From Elmis aenea (Eukaryota; Arthropoda; Insecta; Coleoptera; Elmidae), in contig OX393577.1 in NCBI GenBank assembly GCA_947652605.1, positions 55,762,108-55,826,107 of the forward strand: a stretch of DNA of 64,000 bases, read 5' to 3'. Below, in pieces: positions 12,101 to 21,683 of this stretch (its first letter is position 1; every line of letters begins with the position of its first letter). Made by a program: the position numbers and the translations under genes. The notes under the pieces were generated by a model, which did no database searches, had not been told where the DNA came from, and saw only the letters and a program-made list of their open reading frames with translations.

Positions 12101-12940
12101 CGTTTTTTATTTATTAGTTGTGTTTAGTACCATAACTTTCGATAGCTATACGCAAAGTTGAAAACGTTAATAATATACAGGGACCTTGTAACACAGCATT
12201 GTACCGATGACATCATACCACTTACATGTCTACACTTTAATAACTAAACTACATAATTTTGCATAACGATGGACACTAACCTAGTTTAATTTTCCACTAA
12301 TTTTGGTGTTAAACAGTTAAAGAACTAAAATAGCGTTTGACGTAAGTTTTAAAAATAACAAACGATTCACAGCTATTAGAGATGACAGTTAATTGTTTTG
12401 TGAGTGTATTCAATTGTTTTTTAATTTAATTTCTTTAGTTAATGGTTACGTATGTGCATTCAGTTTTTATTCTTTTTTAATTCATTTGTTTTTGTTACGA
12501 ATGTGGCATTTTGAGGACTACTGTGCGTTAATATGAACGGCAGCTGCTTTGACAGCGTTTTTCTAGGGTAAAAGGCCCAATCGCATGTGTCTCGCACATT
12601 ATGAGTCATTCTTCGTTTCTGTTTCACATGGGCTCTATAATAATCACACCCTTATGCTAAATTTATTACGAAATTGCGTCATTATGTACCGTTTGGTGTT
12701 TGTTTTGGTGGGCCCGAACCCAACTATAATTTAATTAAATGTCTGGTGCACGGCGTTTAGTGAAAGTGATGTATTTTTGGATAACGCAAACGGATAAACA
12801 AGCGAAATTAATTATTTTATGCAACCTGCTCGTTTTTATGCGTCCCATGAGCGGTACAATATTAATTTAAACTTGGAAGAAAGTTTGTCCAAAAATCCGT
12901 TAACATTGGTTTTCAAAACACTAGCCAGTACAAAAAAAAA
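9193..12940. other. Beginning of the large intron; no element recognised
   Basis: AT-rich sequence without termini or transposase homology that I can support. A stretch at about 10740-10960 looks vaguely coding on the minus strand, but I could not place it in a family. Confidence 0.4.
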
Positions 12941-12949
12941 GACTGCATG

Positions 12950-13949
12950 GACAGCTTATTATGAAAGTGGTGAAAGTTCATTTTTGGAAAAAATTGAAAG
13001 ACAAATAATTTACATGTGATTAAGTATGAAATTTCTGTTTGTAGACAATTACCGTATACAGAGTGGCCCACATAGGGGGCCACTTATTGGTATCTCGAAA
13101 ACGGTAAGAGTCTACAAAGAAGTTTAAATTGGACAAATTGTTACCTTTTCTGAGACCTTTTTAGTGATGCTTTAATGTTTAAAAAAAGATCCATGGCACG
13201 CTAGATAATAAACAAAAATCAAAATGGGCATAAAAATGCCCATTTTGATTTTTGTTGTTAAATTTCGATGAATTTTATTGGTTTTGAGCCTAAATATCAA
13301 AATAAATACATTAAACCTTATATTATTGGAAAACGGAAAAAAAAGCTTTTTTCATGAGGTTATTAGTTATTACCAACTAAGGTTTCCATTTAAAAAAGTG
13401 CTAGTTGTAATTTATCTAAGGGCTTTCATATTATTTGGGTTGTCCACTATTATAGAATTGAAGCACTTAATTTTTTGAATATCTTTCGGTATTACTTGAT
13501 GTTTTTTGCATTTTATTTAACCTGTTTTATGGTCTTCCATTTTTGTAAAACGATCCTGTTCCTTGATAAATTTTTTAAGTTGTGATGTAGTTCCACCAAA
13601 TTAATGATTTTATTTCTTCGATATCGAAACTAATATCATAACGGACGTTCATATTATTATTAATTTAAACAATATTAAAACAAATGAATGCTTTCGACAA
13701 GCATAACCGAGTTATTAACGAATAAAAAAAATACCCATTTTGATTTTTGTTTATTATCTAGCTTGCCACGGAACTTTCTTAAAACATTAAAGCATCACTG
13801 AATATGTCACAGAAAGGGGGACAATTGGTCTAATTTAAACTTCTTTGTGGCCCTTCTATGTGGACCACCCTGTATATATTAAAATATTCACCTTTGACCA
13901 ACTGAAAATTCGTTAGTAAATGTCGTTCGTAATAAAAACGGTCCATATC
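12950..13949. repeat. Diverged repeat also present at 30316-30520, interrupted by a fold-back element
   Basis: Both copies share GACAAATAATTTACAT on the left side and GAAAATTCGTTAGTAAAT on the right side. In this copy element E (13059-13872) separates the halves. At 30316-30520 they are contiguous, giving an approximate empty site. The hAT element at 13958-14183 lies just beyond. The nature of the repeat itself is unknown. Confidence 0.6.
13059..13872. mobile_element. Fold-back element E with TA target duplication
   Basis: Left end CAGAGTGGCCCACATAG and right end CTATGTGGACCACCCTG are inverted copies. The arms run roughly 13059-13256 and 13715-13872. TA flanks both sides (13057-13058 and 13873-13874). 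The left arm carries a perfect hairpin at 13211-13256. Tc1/mariner-type mobilisation is suggested by the TA target; there is no transposase. Confidence 0.85.
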
Positions 13950-13957
13950 TCGTAGTC

Positions 13958-14183
13958 CAGTGTTTCCCAAACTTTCGACATCTGTGTACCCCTTTTATAA
14001 TTTTCGTAACACTGAGTACCCCTCGTTAAAAAATAAATAAAAATAATAAACGAAAAACAACATTTATTCATAATAAAATACAAATACTGCACCAGGTGCA
14101 GCCAAAGCCCGGTGCAACGCGTACCCCCACCAAACTCTTCCCGTACCCCCAGGGGTACGCGTACCACACTTTGGGCAACACTG
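13958..14183. mobile_element. hAT-type element with exact 8-bp duplication
   Basis: Left end CAGTGTTTCCCAAACTTT; right end ACTTTGGGCAACACTG. TCGTAGTC occurs immediately before (13950-13957) and after (14184-14191). It is 226 bp and non-coding, with GTACCCC-rich sequence in both halves. Confidence 0.92.
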
Positions 14184-14199
14184 TCGTAGTCTAATTATA

Positions 14200-15528
14200 C
14201 CGGGTAATTCAGTTTGACTGTCGCACCCCTATAACTTTGTAAGTATTGAGAATAACCCCAACAACCCTTATATATTTGAAATCAGCGAGAAATTCTCTAT
14301 TGAGTGATGTGGTTTTGTTACCTCTACGATGACGTAGGTATGTCAAATCCGCGATAGGCAATTGTTTTTTTTTTAATTACATAGTATACATTTTTTTGTT
14401 GATTCGGATAGAGAATTTAATTCTGAATCCTACCATGTATTAAAAAAGTATGCATACATAAGAAAATTTTCGAGAAAAATCAGTTCAAAGTTTATTCAAA
14501 TTATAGCAAACAGTCTATTTAACATAACAAAAAAACGATCAAATCTTAAAAATTATGCTATAACTATCAATGTAAATGTATTAAAAATTAATTTTTAATA
14601 AAAATAAAAACAAATAATGCAGGGGTTTGGAGCAGTCCAATTTTTTAGTTGCTCCGCTCCAGCTCCGCTCCGGCATCAAGATGCCTGCTCCAGCTCTGCT
14701 CCCGCTCCGCTCCGCCCTCCAAATATTAATAAAATAAGTTTTTTTATTTAAAAATTTGTTTTTTAAAACAAAGCTACAATTTTATGAGATATGTGGAAAT
14801 GGACCAAAAATTACAATATTTGACCCTAAGAAACAAATGAAGTTAAATAAATGAACAAATTATTGATCTTCAAAAGTTAAAAAAAGAAAAAAAAGTTCTT
14901 TAAAATTTTTCAAAATTCAAATACAAAACAATGAAAATTAATATTCAGAAAAGTTACATTATAATAATTTTACTTCAAAAAAATCAAATTTAGTTTATTT
15001 ATAATTTTATTAAATACTAGGTATACCCATGAGAGTAATTCATTTAAAAAAAATAATTGTAATTTATAATAGTAAAGTGGAGCAGTGGAGCAATCAAAAT
15101 TATTTGCTCCGGGCTCCGCTCCCGCTCCGGGCAAAAACCCATTGCTCCACTGCTCCGCGCTCCAGCTCCGCGCTCCGCTCCAAACCCCTGAAATAATTAA
15201 CGCCGACATAAAAAATTAGATTTTAATGTATTCAAAATGGCCGCCACTGCTGATTTTTCTCGACTTTTTTTAATGTATGCCTACTTTTTGAGTACATGGT
15301 CGGATTCAGAATTAAATTCTCTATCCGAATCAATAAAAAAATGTATACTATGTAATTTAAAAAAAAACAGTTGCCTATCGCGGATTTGACATACGTCATC
15401 GTAGAGGTAACAAAAACACATCACTTAATAGAGAATTTCTCGCTGATTTCAAATATATAAGGGTTGTTGGGGTTATTCTTAATACTTACAAAGTTATAGA
15501 GGTGCGACAGTCAAACTGAATCACCCGG
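14200..15528. mobile_element. Fold-back element F, copy 1, carrying a GGAGC-type insertion
   Basis: Left end CCGGGTAATTCAGTTTGAC and right end GTCAAACTGAATCACCCGG are inverted, with TA at 14198-14199 and 15529-15530. Arms of roughly 290 bp are highly similar. The centre holds the hAT-type element at 14620-15190. Related copies lie at 35160 and 53479. Confidence 0.9.
14620..15190. mobile_element. GGAGC-repeat hAT-type element, copy 1
   Basis: Starts CAGGGGTTTGGAGC and ends GCTCCAAACCCCTG. The flanking octamers AAATAATG and AAATAATT agree at 7 of 8 bases. Both subterminal regions consist of many GCTCC or GGAGC pentamers in near-tandem order; the interior is AT-rich. It lies inside fold-back element F. 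Non-autonomous. Confidence 0.88.
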
Positions 15529-15530
15529 TA

Positions 15531-16027
15531 TACTGGGTAAGCTAAGGAGTAAAACCGTGCCATTTTAAAATTAAATTCGCCATATAATACGAAAATCTAC
15601 AAATTTATGGAAAACCCTATAAGCATAATGTAATTTACAAAAAGTAAATACATATTCAAATTAAACTATAGTGATTGGTGTCTTGTTCTTATTTTTGAAA
15701 AAAAGCCGGACTATTAAACGTAGCGGTGTAATTCAAGTAAAATTGAAATTGAAATGATGAAAATTTATAGCTTAAAAACAAAAATATCGTAAATTTTCAA
15801 AAAAAATTATTTGCTTGATAAATTTACTTACATTAAATTCATAAAAACGTGGACAAATGTAGTAGACTTTATCAGTATTTTTAAATCGATTGAAATGCAA
15901 AATCTTAGGAACCAAATTTACACGAGAAAAAACTCCAACTTTTTTTTTGTGAATCAAAATAATAATACCATAGTACCTAGTATTCCCTCACATCAAATTA
16001 CCATTTTATGCTGTATTCCAAAAGACC
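15531..16027. other. Non-coding; nothing supported
   Basis: AT-rich spacer between element F copy 1 and the next hAT-type element. No feature recognised. Confidence 0.5.
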
Positions 16028-16261
16028 CAGTGCCGGATTTACACTATAAGCTAGACAAGCTTTAGCCTAGGGCCTCTCATTTAAAAGGGCCTCACAAATA
16101 TGCTGTCCGGGGCCTCACAATTATTAACTCGATCTTTCAGAAAAGTCGATAGGACATTTTTTTTTAGTCCACCGCGATGGATTTCTTTTAAAATCTTTTT
16201 GCTCCAACAGGGCCCCAAAAAATGTGTAGCTTTTGGCCTCACTCGTCTTAAACTCAGCACT
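16028..16261. mobile_element. hAT-type element with CAGTGCCGGATTTA terminus
   Basis: The left end CAGTGCCGGATTTACA is a well-known hAT type of terminus; the right end is worn (CTCAGCACTG). The flanking octamers AAAAGACC (16020-16027) and TAAAGACC (16262-16269) agree at 7 of 8. It contains GGGCCTC repeats on both sides. Non-coding. Confidence 0.85.
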
Positions 16262-16960
16262 GTAAAGACCTGTGAAATTTTGACTGGCTAAAGTTAAAAA
16301 TAACTCCTTTTTAAATAATGTTGGCACCTAAAGTTATATTACATATTTAGCGTTATCGGTGGTAGCTTTTTGCGAAATTTCCAAGTTTTTACATTGTAAA
16401 GTATTCTAGAAGTAAGTTACTACAAGTAGAATTCTACATAACGAAGTTTAAAAATAGAACTTGTTACATATTGTATAATTGTTAATTAGCGGGTTACATT
16501 AACGGCTATTCTAAGTTTAAACTTGTCGGAGCGCCCCATTAGAAGGAGCATCCTTGACCGCTTCAGATGTACAGCATCCCACACGAAATTGTTTATTATT
16601 TAAATAATCGTCAACAAGACAGCGGGGGCGTGTTTCTCGAGCCTTGGGCTAAGTAAAGCATCTGACATGCATTTTAACGAAGTTTCTTTTACTTATTTCA
16701 TTTTAAGATATGCAGTTACATGGGCATAATTCAAATTGTTAATGTCGTGCGGTTGTTTTAAATGTAAGTTAGTGCCGTTAATAAAAATTTGGTGTACCTA
16801 AAATATTTTAGTAAACGCATGGGTTTTAACGATTGTTAAGGAACACGGTTGCCTATTAGATGTGCATTATTACTTTTTATGAAAAACAGTAGCGTTTGTC
16901 GAACGGTGCCTTGCGGAGTCGTGGAAGATTCTTGAACAGCTTCCAGGGACTCTAGAAAAA

Positions 16961-17232
16961 GCACCGAGCTTGGTGGCTGGTTGTGTTAACAACCTAACTG
17001 GTAATCGGGAGGTCCTGGGTTCGATTCCCACGGCCGACTGTCATTGTAGAGGTTTCAGGTGGTTTTCTCTATGGTTAAGGCAAATGCTGTGGCAGTACTT
17101 CCACCTATCCTTACCCATCCTTGACTATCCACATCCCTACCTATTATCCTTGCACCTCTAATGACTGAAGAGGGGGTCAACCCCCCTATAGCAGTCTCCG
17201 CGCGAGCGGAAAAAACACGTGACCTTTTTTTT
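16961..17232 (+). mobile_element. tRNA-derived SINE
   Basis: The head resembles a tRNA: a TGGCTGG-type A-box region near 16975 and a perfect B box GGTTCGATTCC at 17018-17028, followed by an acceptor-stem-like CCACGGCC. A unique body and a T-rich end (17223-17232) follow. TCTAGAAA occurs at 16951-16958 and 17233-17240, a plausible 8-bp target duplication, with GCACC as possible first element bases after two extra A. Internal Pol III promoter boxes would drive transcription; mobility would need a partner LINE. Confidence 0.75.
17018..17028 (+). promoter_or_regulatory. Pol III B box of the SINE
   Basis: GGTTCGATTCC matches the B-box consensus exactly and lies at the expected distance downstream of the A-box-like region. 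Confidence 0.75.
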
Positions 17233-17240
17233 TCTAGAAA

Positions 17241-18009
17241 TGAAATTAATTTTTACTAGGAAGTTATAAATTAAACGACGAAATAAATACAAAATTCACG
17301 TATTCCGTATTTCATTTTGTTTTATTGCAACGTAATTTCAAAGCTGTGCCCATGAAGAGCATGGTATGGTTTCGATTTAGGTCAATGTGCCTAATTTCCA
17401 TGATAAAATATCAGTTAACGTATGAATTAAAACTATTAAAGTATGGGATTTACTTAAATTTTGTTACAAATAAAATGTTCTTCATATGTAAGAAACTTTC
17501 GCAATATTGGTGAGAATCCAGTTGACTGTTGAATTCCACATGAAAAATAGTTAGAGAGCTGCTAATATTATGAAATAATAAGTGAAGTAAGGTTTTATGT
17601 TTTTTTTTTGCATGTTTCCCCACTTAGTATGTAGGTACATGATGATTGTCCTCTGATATACAGTAATTTACAAAATAATAATAGGTGATTACAAGAAATT
17701 CATTTTTTAACATTGTAGTTAAAAGAAAGTTCTGTTGTGTTTAGTAATTTATTTTAATTAATTTAATTAATTCATTCTGTCTTAAACAAGATGCCACTTA
17801 AAAAAATTAAAACAAAATAAGTAACATATTTTAATTAGGTAATACGTAATAACTTTTAATTGCAGTAGAGGAAAATATCTTGAGAAAGGAACTTAATGTC
17901 AAATTTATTTTAATATTTTGTTGTACATTTTCTAGTAGCTAACACTGCTTGACATCTTCATGCCGTCGAATCAATTAATTATTGGCATCTTGTGACAGTT
18001 ACCGTCATC
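17241..18009. other. Non-coding; nothing supported
   Basis: AT-rich intronic sequence between the SINE and the Tc1 relic. Confidence 0.5.
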
Positions 18010-18560
18010 CATATTTTTCTTAAATGCTCCTAAAGCTTTTGTTTATTTTGAGACTTAAAAAGCTTATGTAATTCCATTTTTGCATTTCCCCAAAGATTGT
18101 CAATGCAAAGACCATTCCATAACAGACACTTTTTGATGCAAATTGAAACCAATTTCTTTCTCTATATGTGTGGGTTGATCATTCGATTGAAAAACTCGAA
18201 GTAGAGAACAATTTTCTTTGTTAGTGGAAGGATGATCTCTCGTAATATGTTTAGATAAATTTCTTTTGACTATTTTCCTTAATCCCAAATAATGAACTAC
18301 TTTCTTGGTCGGAAAAGTGGCACCATATTTTTATATTGCCACCATGTTTTTATTGTATGTCGTGGATCGTGGATCATATACATACATTGCCTGAAGGTCT
18401 TTCAACCATAGTTATTGGAACAACATGATCTAATTTATTTTTGTTTTATCGCACCAAAAGATATTTTTCTAAATTGCTATTGGCGAATCTAAGTGTTCCT
18501 TAGCAAATTTATTTCTGTTGTTACATTTTTTGGCATACCATAAGACATGTTGTTGGGCAA
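18010..18560 (-). pseudogene. Tc1-like transposase relic
   Basis: Reading the minus strand through several frames gives, in order, pieces matching the Tc1 core: NKFAKEHLD, then NIFWCDKTKIN (the usual WSDETKIN, with the Asp kept and Glu changed to Lys), then MIHDPRHTIKTWWQYKN, then a degraded QDNDPKHT region (VFQSNDQPTHIEKE), VSVMEWSLH, and finally IDNLWGNAKMELHKL (the usual PIENLWGxxK). Multiple stops and frame changes make it non-functional. The N-terminal DNA-binding part and the terminal repeats are not seen. Confidence 0.75.
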
Positions 18561-18779
18561 CTTTTCTATAGTTTATGTTTAATTATCTTCTTTTATTTGT
18601 TGAAAAACTTGATGCTAAACTCAATTTTTTTTATGTCCATTTATGTTGTGAGCGGATTTTTCGTAACAGATCGTCTTCTTTTTATTCTACCGAAAGGTGT
18701 GATGCTTTTGTTTCTTTTATGTATGTGGCCTTTTTTGTATGCTCCCCTCCATCTTTTTCTACCTTAAAGTTTGCTCATC

Positions 18780-18863
18780 TGGATCCCTCTGTTTGTGGCT
18801 GTTTTTCTCATTCCAAGTTTACCTTCGTCTTCCTGGGCACCCTATCTTCTCTCATTTTATGTA
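18780..18863 (-). pseudogene. LINE reverse-transcriptase C-terminal fragment, distal part
   Basis: On the minus strand this encodes MREDRVPRKTK..., the tail motif that usually follows VMRM in many LINE polymerase C-termini. It continues the fragment at 19514-19850, from which it is separated by fold-back element D inserted between the two. Confidence 0.6.
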
Positions 18864-19511
18864 CAGGGTGGCCTATTTTCGATGCCCATACAGAAAGGGT
18901 ATCTCGGTTATTATCAGAGATAGAAAAAAACTAAGTAGGTACGTAGTTTCGATTTATTTTTTCGAAAGGAATTTATTGCCGTAAAAAGACTTGATATCTT
19001 TTTTAATTTTCGAAAAATAGTCAAAAGCCGATTTTTACCAATTTCCAAAAATGTTAAATATTTCGCTTAAACGAAAAGATAGAGAAAATTGAAAAAAGAG
19101 CAAATTATATATTTTTGAAAAGCGCAAAAAGTAAGCTTTCGATTTATGTCAAAGCCAATTATGGTTGCCATTTAAAATAAGAAAGTTAGGTGGAATATAT
19201 CAATATTTATATAAGAAGAAAAAAAATTAATGTCGCTATCTTATTAAGGACAAAAAACCATGCAAAAATGTCTTTAAAGTTTTTCCCTATCTTTTCGTTT
19301 AAGCGAGATATTTAACATTTTTGAAAAATGCCAAAAATCGGTTTTTGGCTATATTTCGAAAATTAAAAAAGATATCAAAAATCTGTTTACGGCAATGAAT
19401 TTCTCTCCAAAAAAAGAAATCGAGACTACGCAGGTAAGTACTTAGTTTTTTTCTATCTCTGATAATAACCGAGATACCCTTCCTGATGGGCATCGAAAAT
19501 AGGCCACCATG
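18864..19511. mobile_element. Fold-back element D
   Basis: Left end CAGGGTGGCCTATTTTCGAT; right end ATCGAAAATAGGCCACCATG. TA flanks both sides (18862-18863, 19512-19513). The arms are long and imperfect; GGGTATCTCGGTTATTATC recurs inverted near both ends. It is inserted within an old LINE fragment. Non-coding. Confidence 0.88.
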
Positions 19512-19513
19512 TA

Positions 19514-19850
19514 CTATGTATGATACATGTCCTGGTCATTCTAGTTTTGCCTTCTGGATGTTTTTGTTCCATTGGTTGTACTCTTAGGTTTTGTCTATGG
19601 GTTTTGTTTCTAATTTTGTCTCTACTTATGATACGACTTTGTTGTATTTTGGTCGTGGTCCATGATTCAAAACCATATATTGGGATGGGGCTAAACACCG
19701 CGATAGATAACAAATCGTACAATGTCTTTGTTGGTTTTGTTGATGTTACATAGAAAATATAAGCTACCGCAGTTAATTTTCTAGTTGTATGGTAGATGCT
19801 AGTTACTTCAAGAACCTTTAAAAAGCAATAAGATCCAATAATCAAGTCCC
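19514..19850 (-). pseudogene. LINE reverse-transcriptase C-terminal fragment, proximal part
   Basis: The minus-strand frame contains IPIYGFESWTTTKIQQSRI and SRDKIRNKTHRQNLRVQPME, corresponding to the YGSExWTLTK and RDRIRNExIRE motifs of LINE polymerase C-termini. It then runs into element D. Only the C-terminal end of the protein is represented; the clade cannot be assigned. Confidence 0.65.
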
Positions 19851-20837
19851 ACGGTACAGTGCGTTTTTTAAAACATTGTTGTGATCAAGAATTTTAATTT
19901 CAATTGATCAAAAATCCCTTTTCCCCTAAATAAAAATTATCAGAACGGAAAAGTGAGGTAAAGGCAATAATATACAATTACTTTTTTCCGTTAGTTAAGC
20001 TTGTTTAATGTGTAATTTTGCCAAATGAGCAGGTGCGAAGTTTCTTGTCATTTGCTGTAAATTCACCTTTACGCTGTGTAAGTAAATAATTGGGCCGTTA
20101 CTTAACTAACCTTAATAAGCAAATGTATTAGTATTAACATAACGTTATTACATTATAATGTTGCTGTAAACGGTTGTTTGCATGACAAAACAATTTTTAT
20201 ATCATTAGTTATTAATCAGATTGCCGGTTTTAAATTTTGGAGGTCATGGGAACGATCTATTATCTATTGTTTAAAATCGATCAATAGCCTGCTACCATTT
20301 TTGTTAATTATATCTTTATACACACAAGTAAATCGTGATGGCTGTTCTCTTCGACTGTTTGCTTTTATGTAATTATACATGGAACGTTTTTAAGTCACTG
20401 TTTGACGTCAGTAATAATAATTTCATACAAAAAAAACGTGATGAGACGTGAGTTAGTACTCATACGCGGGTGTTCAGCAATTTTAATAACTGACGTTCGT
20501 GCTTGGCATATTAAATCAATATTGTCTTTTTGAGAACTCAACGTTGCGTCGGTGAAATTTATTCTGCAAAGTGTGCTTAATCAGTTGCTGTCAATTTTAA
20601 TGTTCGACGATGCTTTTACAACAGTCAAAGTCGTGTCACAGTGACTAAGCTAAGCAGCTTAGTGTAATTTTAAAGGATTCGCAGTTTTTGCGACTTGCAT
20701 TTTTCAAGGATCAATTTCAGGACCTCATTGTCGCTCCAAGCTATTTACGCCTTTTTTTATGCGTGCGTTGGCTATTAATAATATAAAGACGCATTTGAAG
20801 TTATCCTGGTTCTTGTTTTTTTTTTGTTTAATTAAAG
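19851..20837. other. Non-coding; nothing supported
   Basis: Intronic sequence without recognised termini. A small imperfect hairpin (ACTAAGCTAAGCAGCTTAGT) near 20644 is the only structure noticed. Confidence 0.4.
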
Positions 20838-21130
20838 CAAGGACGCGAACCGGTAACGGAACCAATATCGGAACGAAACGTTGTTTATTTTATGAACAGA
20901 AAACCGTAACCGAACCTTTAATGTAAAGTTTTGGCGATCCGTTTATATCAGTGGCGTAGCAAGCAGAGTTAATGGGTCCTTTTGATAAAGTTATTGTCGT
21001 AGGGTAGATGCGAAGTGTAATGACCACTGGGTGGTTCTGCGTGTTCACCACATCCGCTGAACCCCCGATTGCTACGTCACTGGTAAATATACAATCGAAC
21101 TAATCGGTACTACCGGTTCATGCTACTATT
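20838..21130. repeat. GAACCGG-rich repeat split by a short hAT-type element
   Basis: Short GAACC/GGTTC motifs (CGAACCGGTAACGGAACC and similar) occur on both sides of the element at 20949-21082. The same motif style is denser at 55738-56175. Probably one repeat family. Confidence 0.45.
20949..21082. mobile_element. Very short hAT-type element
   Basis: 134 bp bounded by CAGTGGCGTAGCAAGC and GATTGCTACGTCACTG. Flanking octamers GTTTATAT and GTAAATAT agree at 6 of 8. Nested in the GGTTC-type repeat. Confidence 0.75.
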
Positions 21131-21274
21131 TGAATCGGTGATATTGTATTTATTTAATTCATGTAATTTCTAACTTCATTTGAACAGTAGTACAATGACT
21201 TAAAAGTTTATTATACAGTTATGTTATATATAATTTTATTTTATCGTGACCTCATATTAAATAACGTTTTTCTG

Positions 21275-21440
21275 CGTCCGGCCAGAAAATCAGTTGTTAG
21301 CGATCAATTTTTATGCCGGAAAATACATCTTTACTGGCCTAGGCCAGAAAGTAACTGGTTGCCATGGTAATAACAACTCTTTACCGACCCAGGCCGGAAA
21401 AGTAGCCGGTTGCCATGGTGATGAGTTTTGTTGATTTGCG
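21275..21440. repeat. Three diverged direct repeats of about 50-60 bp
   Basis: Units begin GGCCAGAAAATCAGTTG (about 21280), GGCCAGAAAGTAACTGG (about 21342) and GGCCGGAAAAGTAGCCGG (about 21393); the last two share GGTTGCCATGGT. They lie directly upstream of the ORF at 21441-21683 and could be promoter-like repeats of a mobile element. Confidence 0.55.
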
Positions 21441-21683
21441 TTGTCAAACAAGCGTCATTGTACTACCAAGCGGATTTTAACCGGCAGTTTGTTAAGTTAT
21501 TGTTTGATTATGGATGGTGACGATAGTGATTTTGGTGTCAGTGGCGGACACAGAAAAAATATTGTACGTAACATACCCGTAAAGTGTTTTTACTGGACTC
21601 GTATGCATTCAGGACTCGCTGAGGCTCGTCTTAAAACTGTCTACCCGTCCAGTAAAGTACCACTTTCCGGTCTTGTTACGTAA
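21441..21683 (+). CDS. Unrecognised 80-residue ORF behind a repeat array
   Basis: An internal ATG gives MDGDDSDFGVSGGHRKNIV..., an acidic start followed by basic and aromatic residues, ending LSGLVT. Composition is protein-like but no motif is recognised. It may be the start of a mobile-element gene whose remainder is lost, or chance. The repeats just upstream argue for a real unit of some kind. Confidence 0.25.
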   Translation: MSNKRHCTTKRILTGSLLSYCLIMDGDDSDFGVSGGHRKNIVRNIPVKCFYWTRMHSGLAEARLKTVYPSSKVPLSGLVT

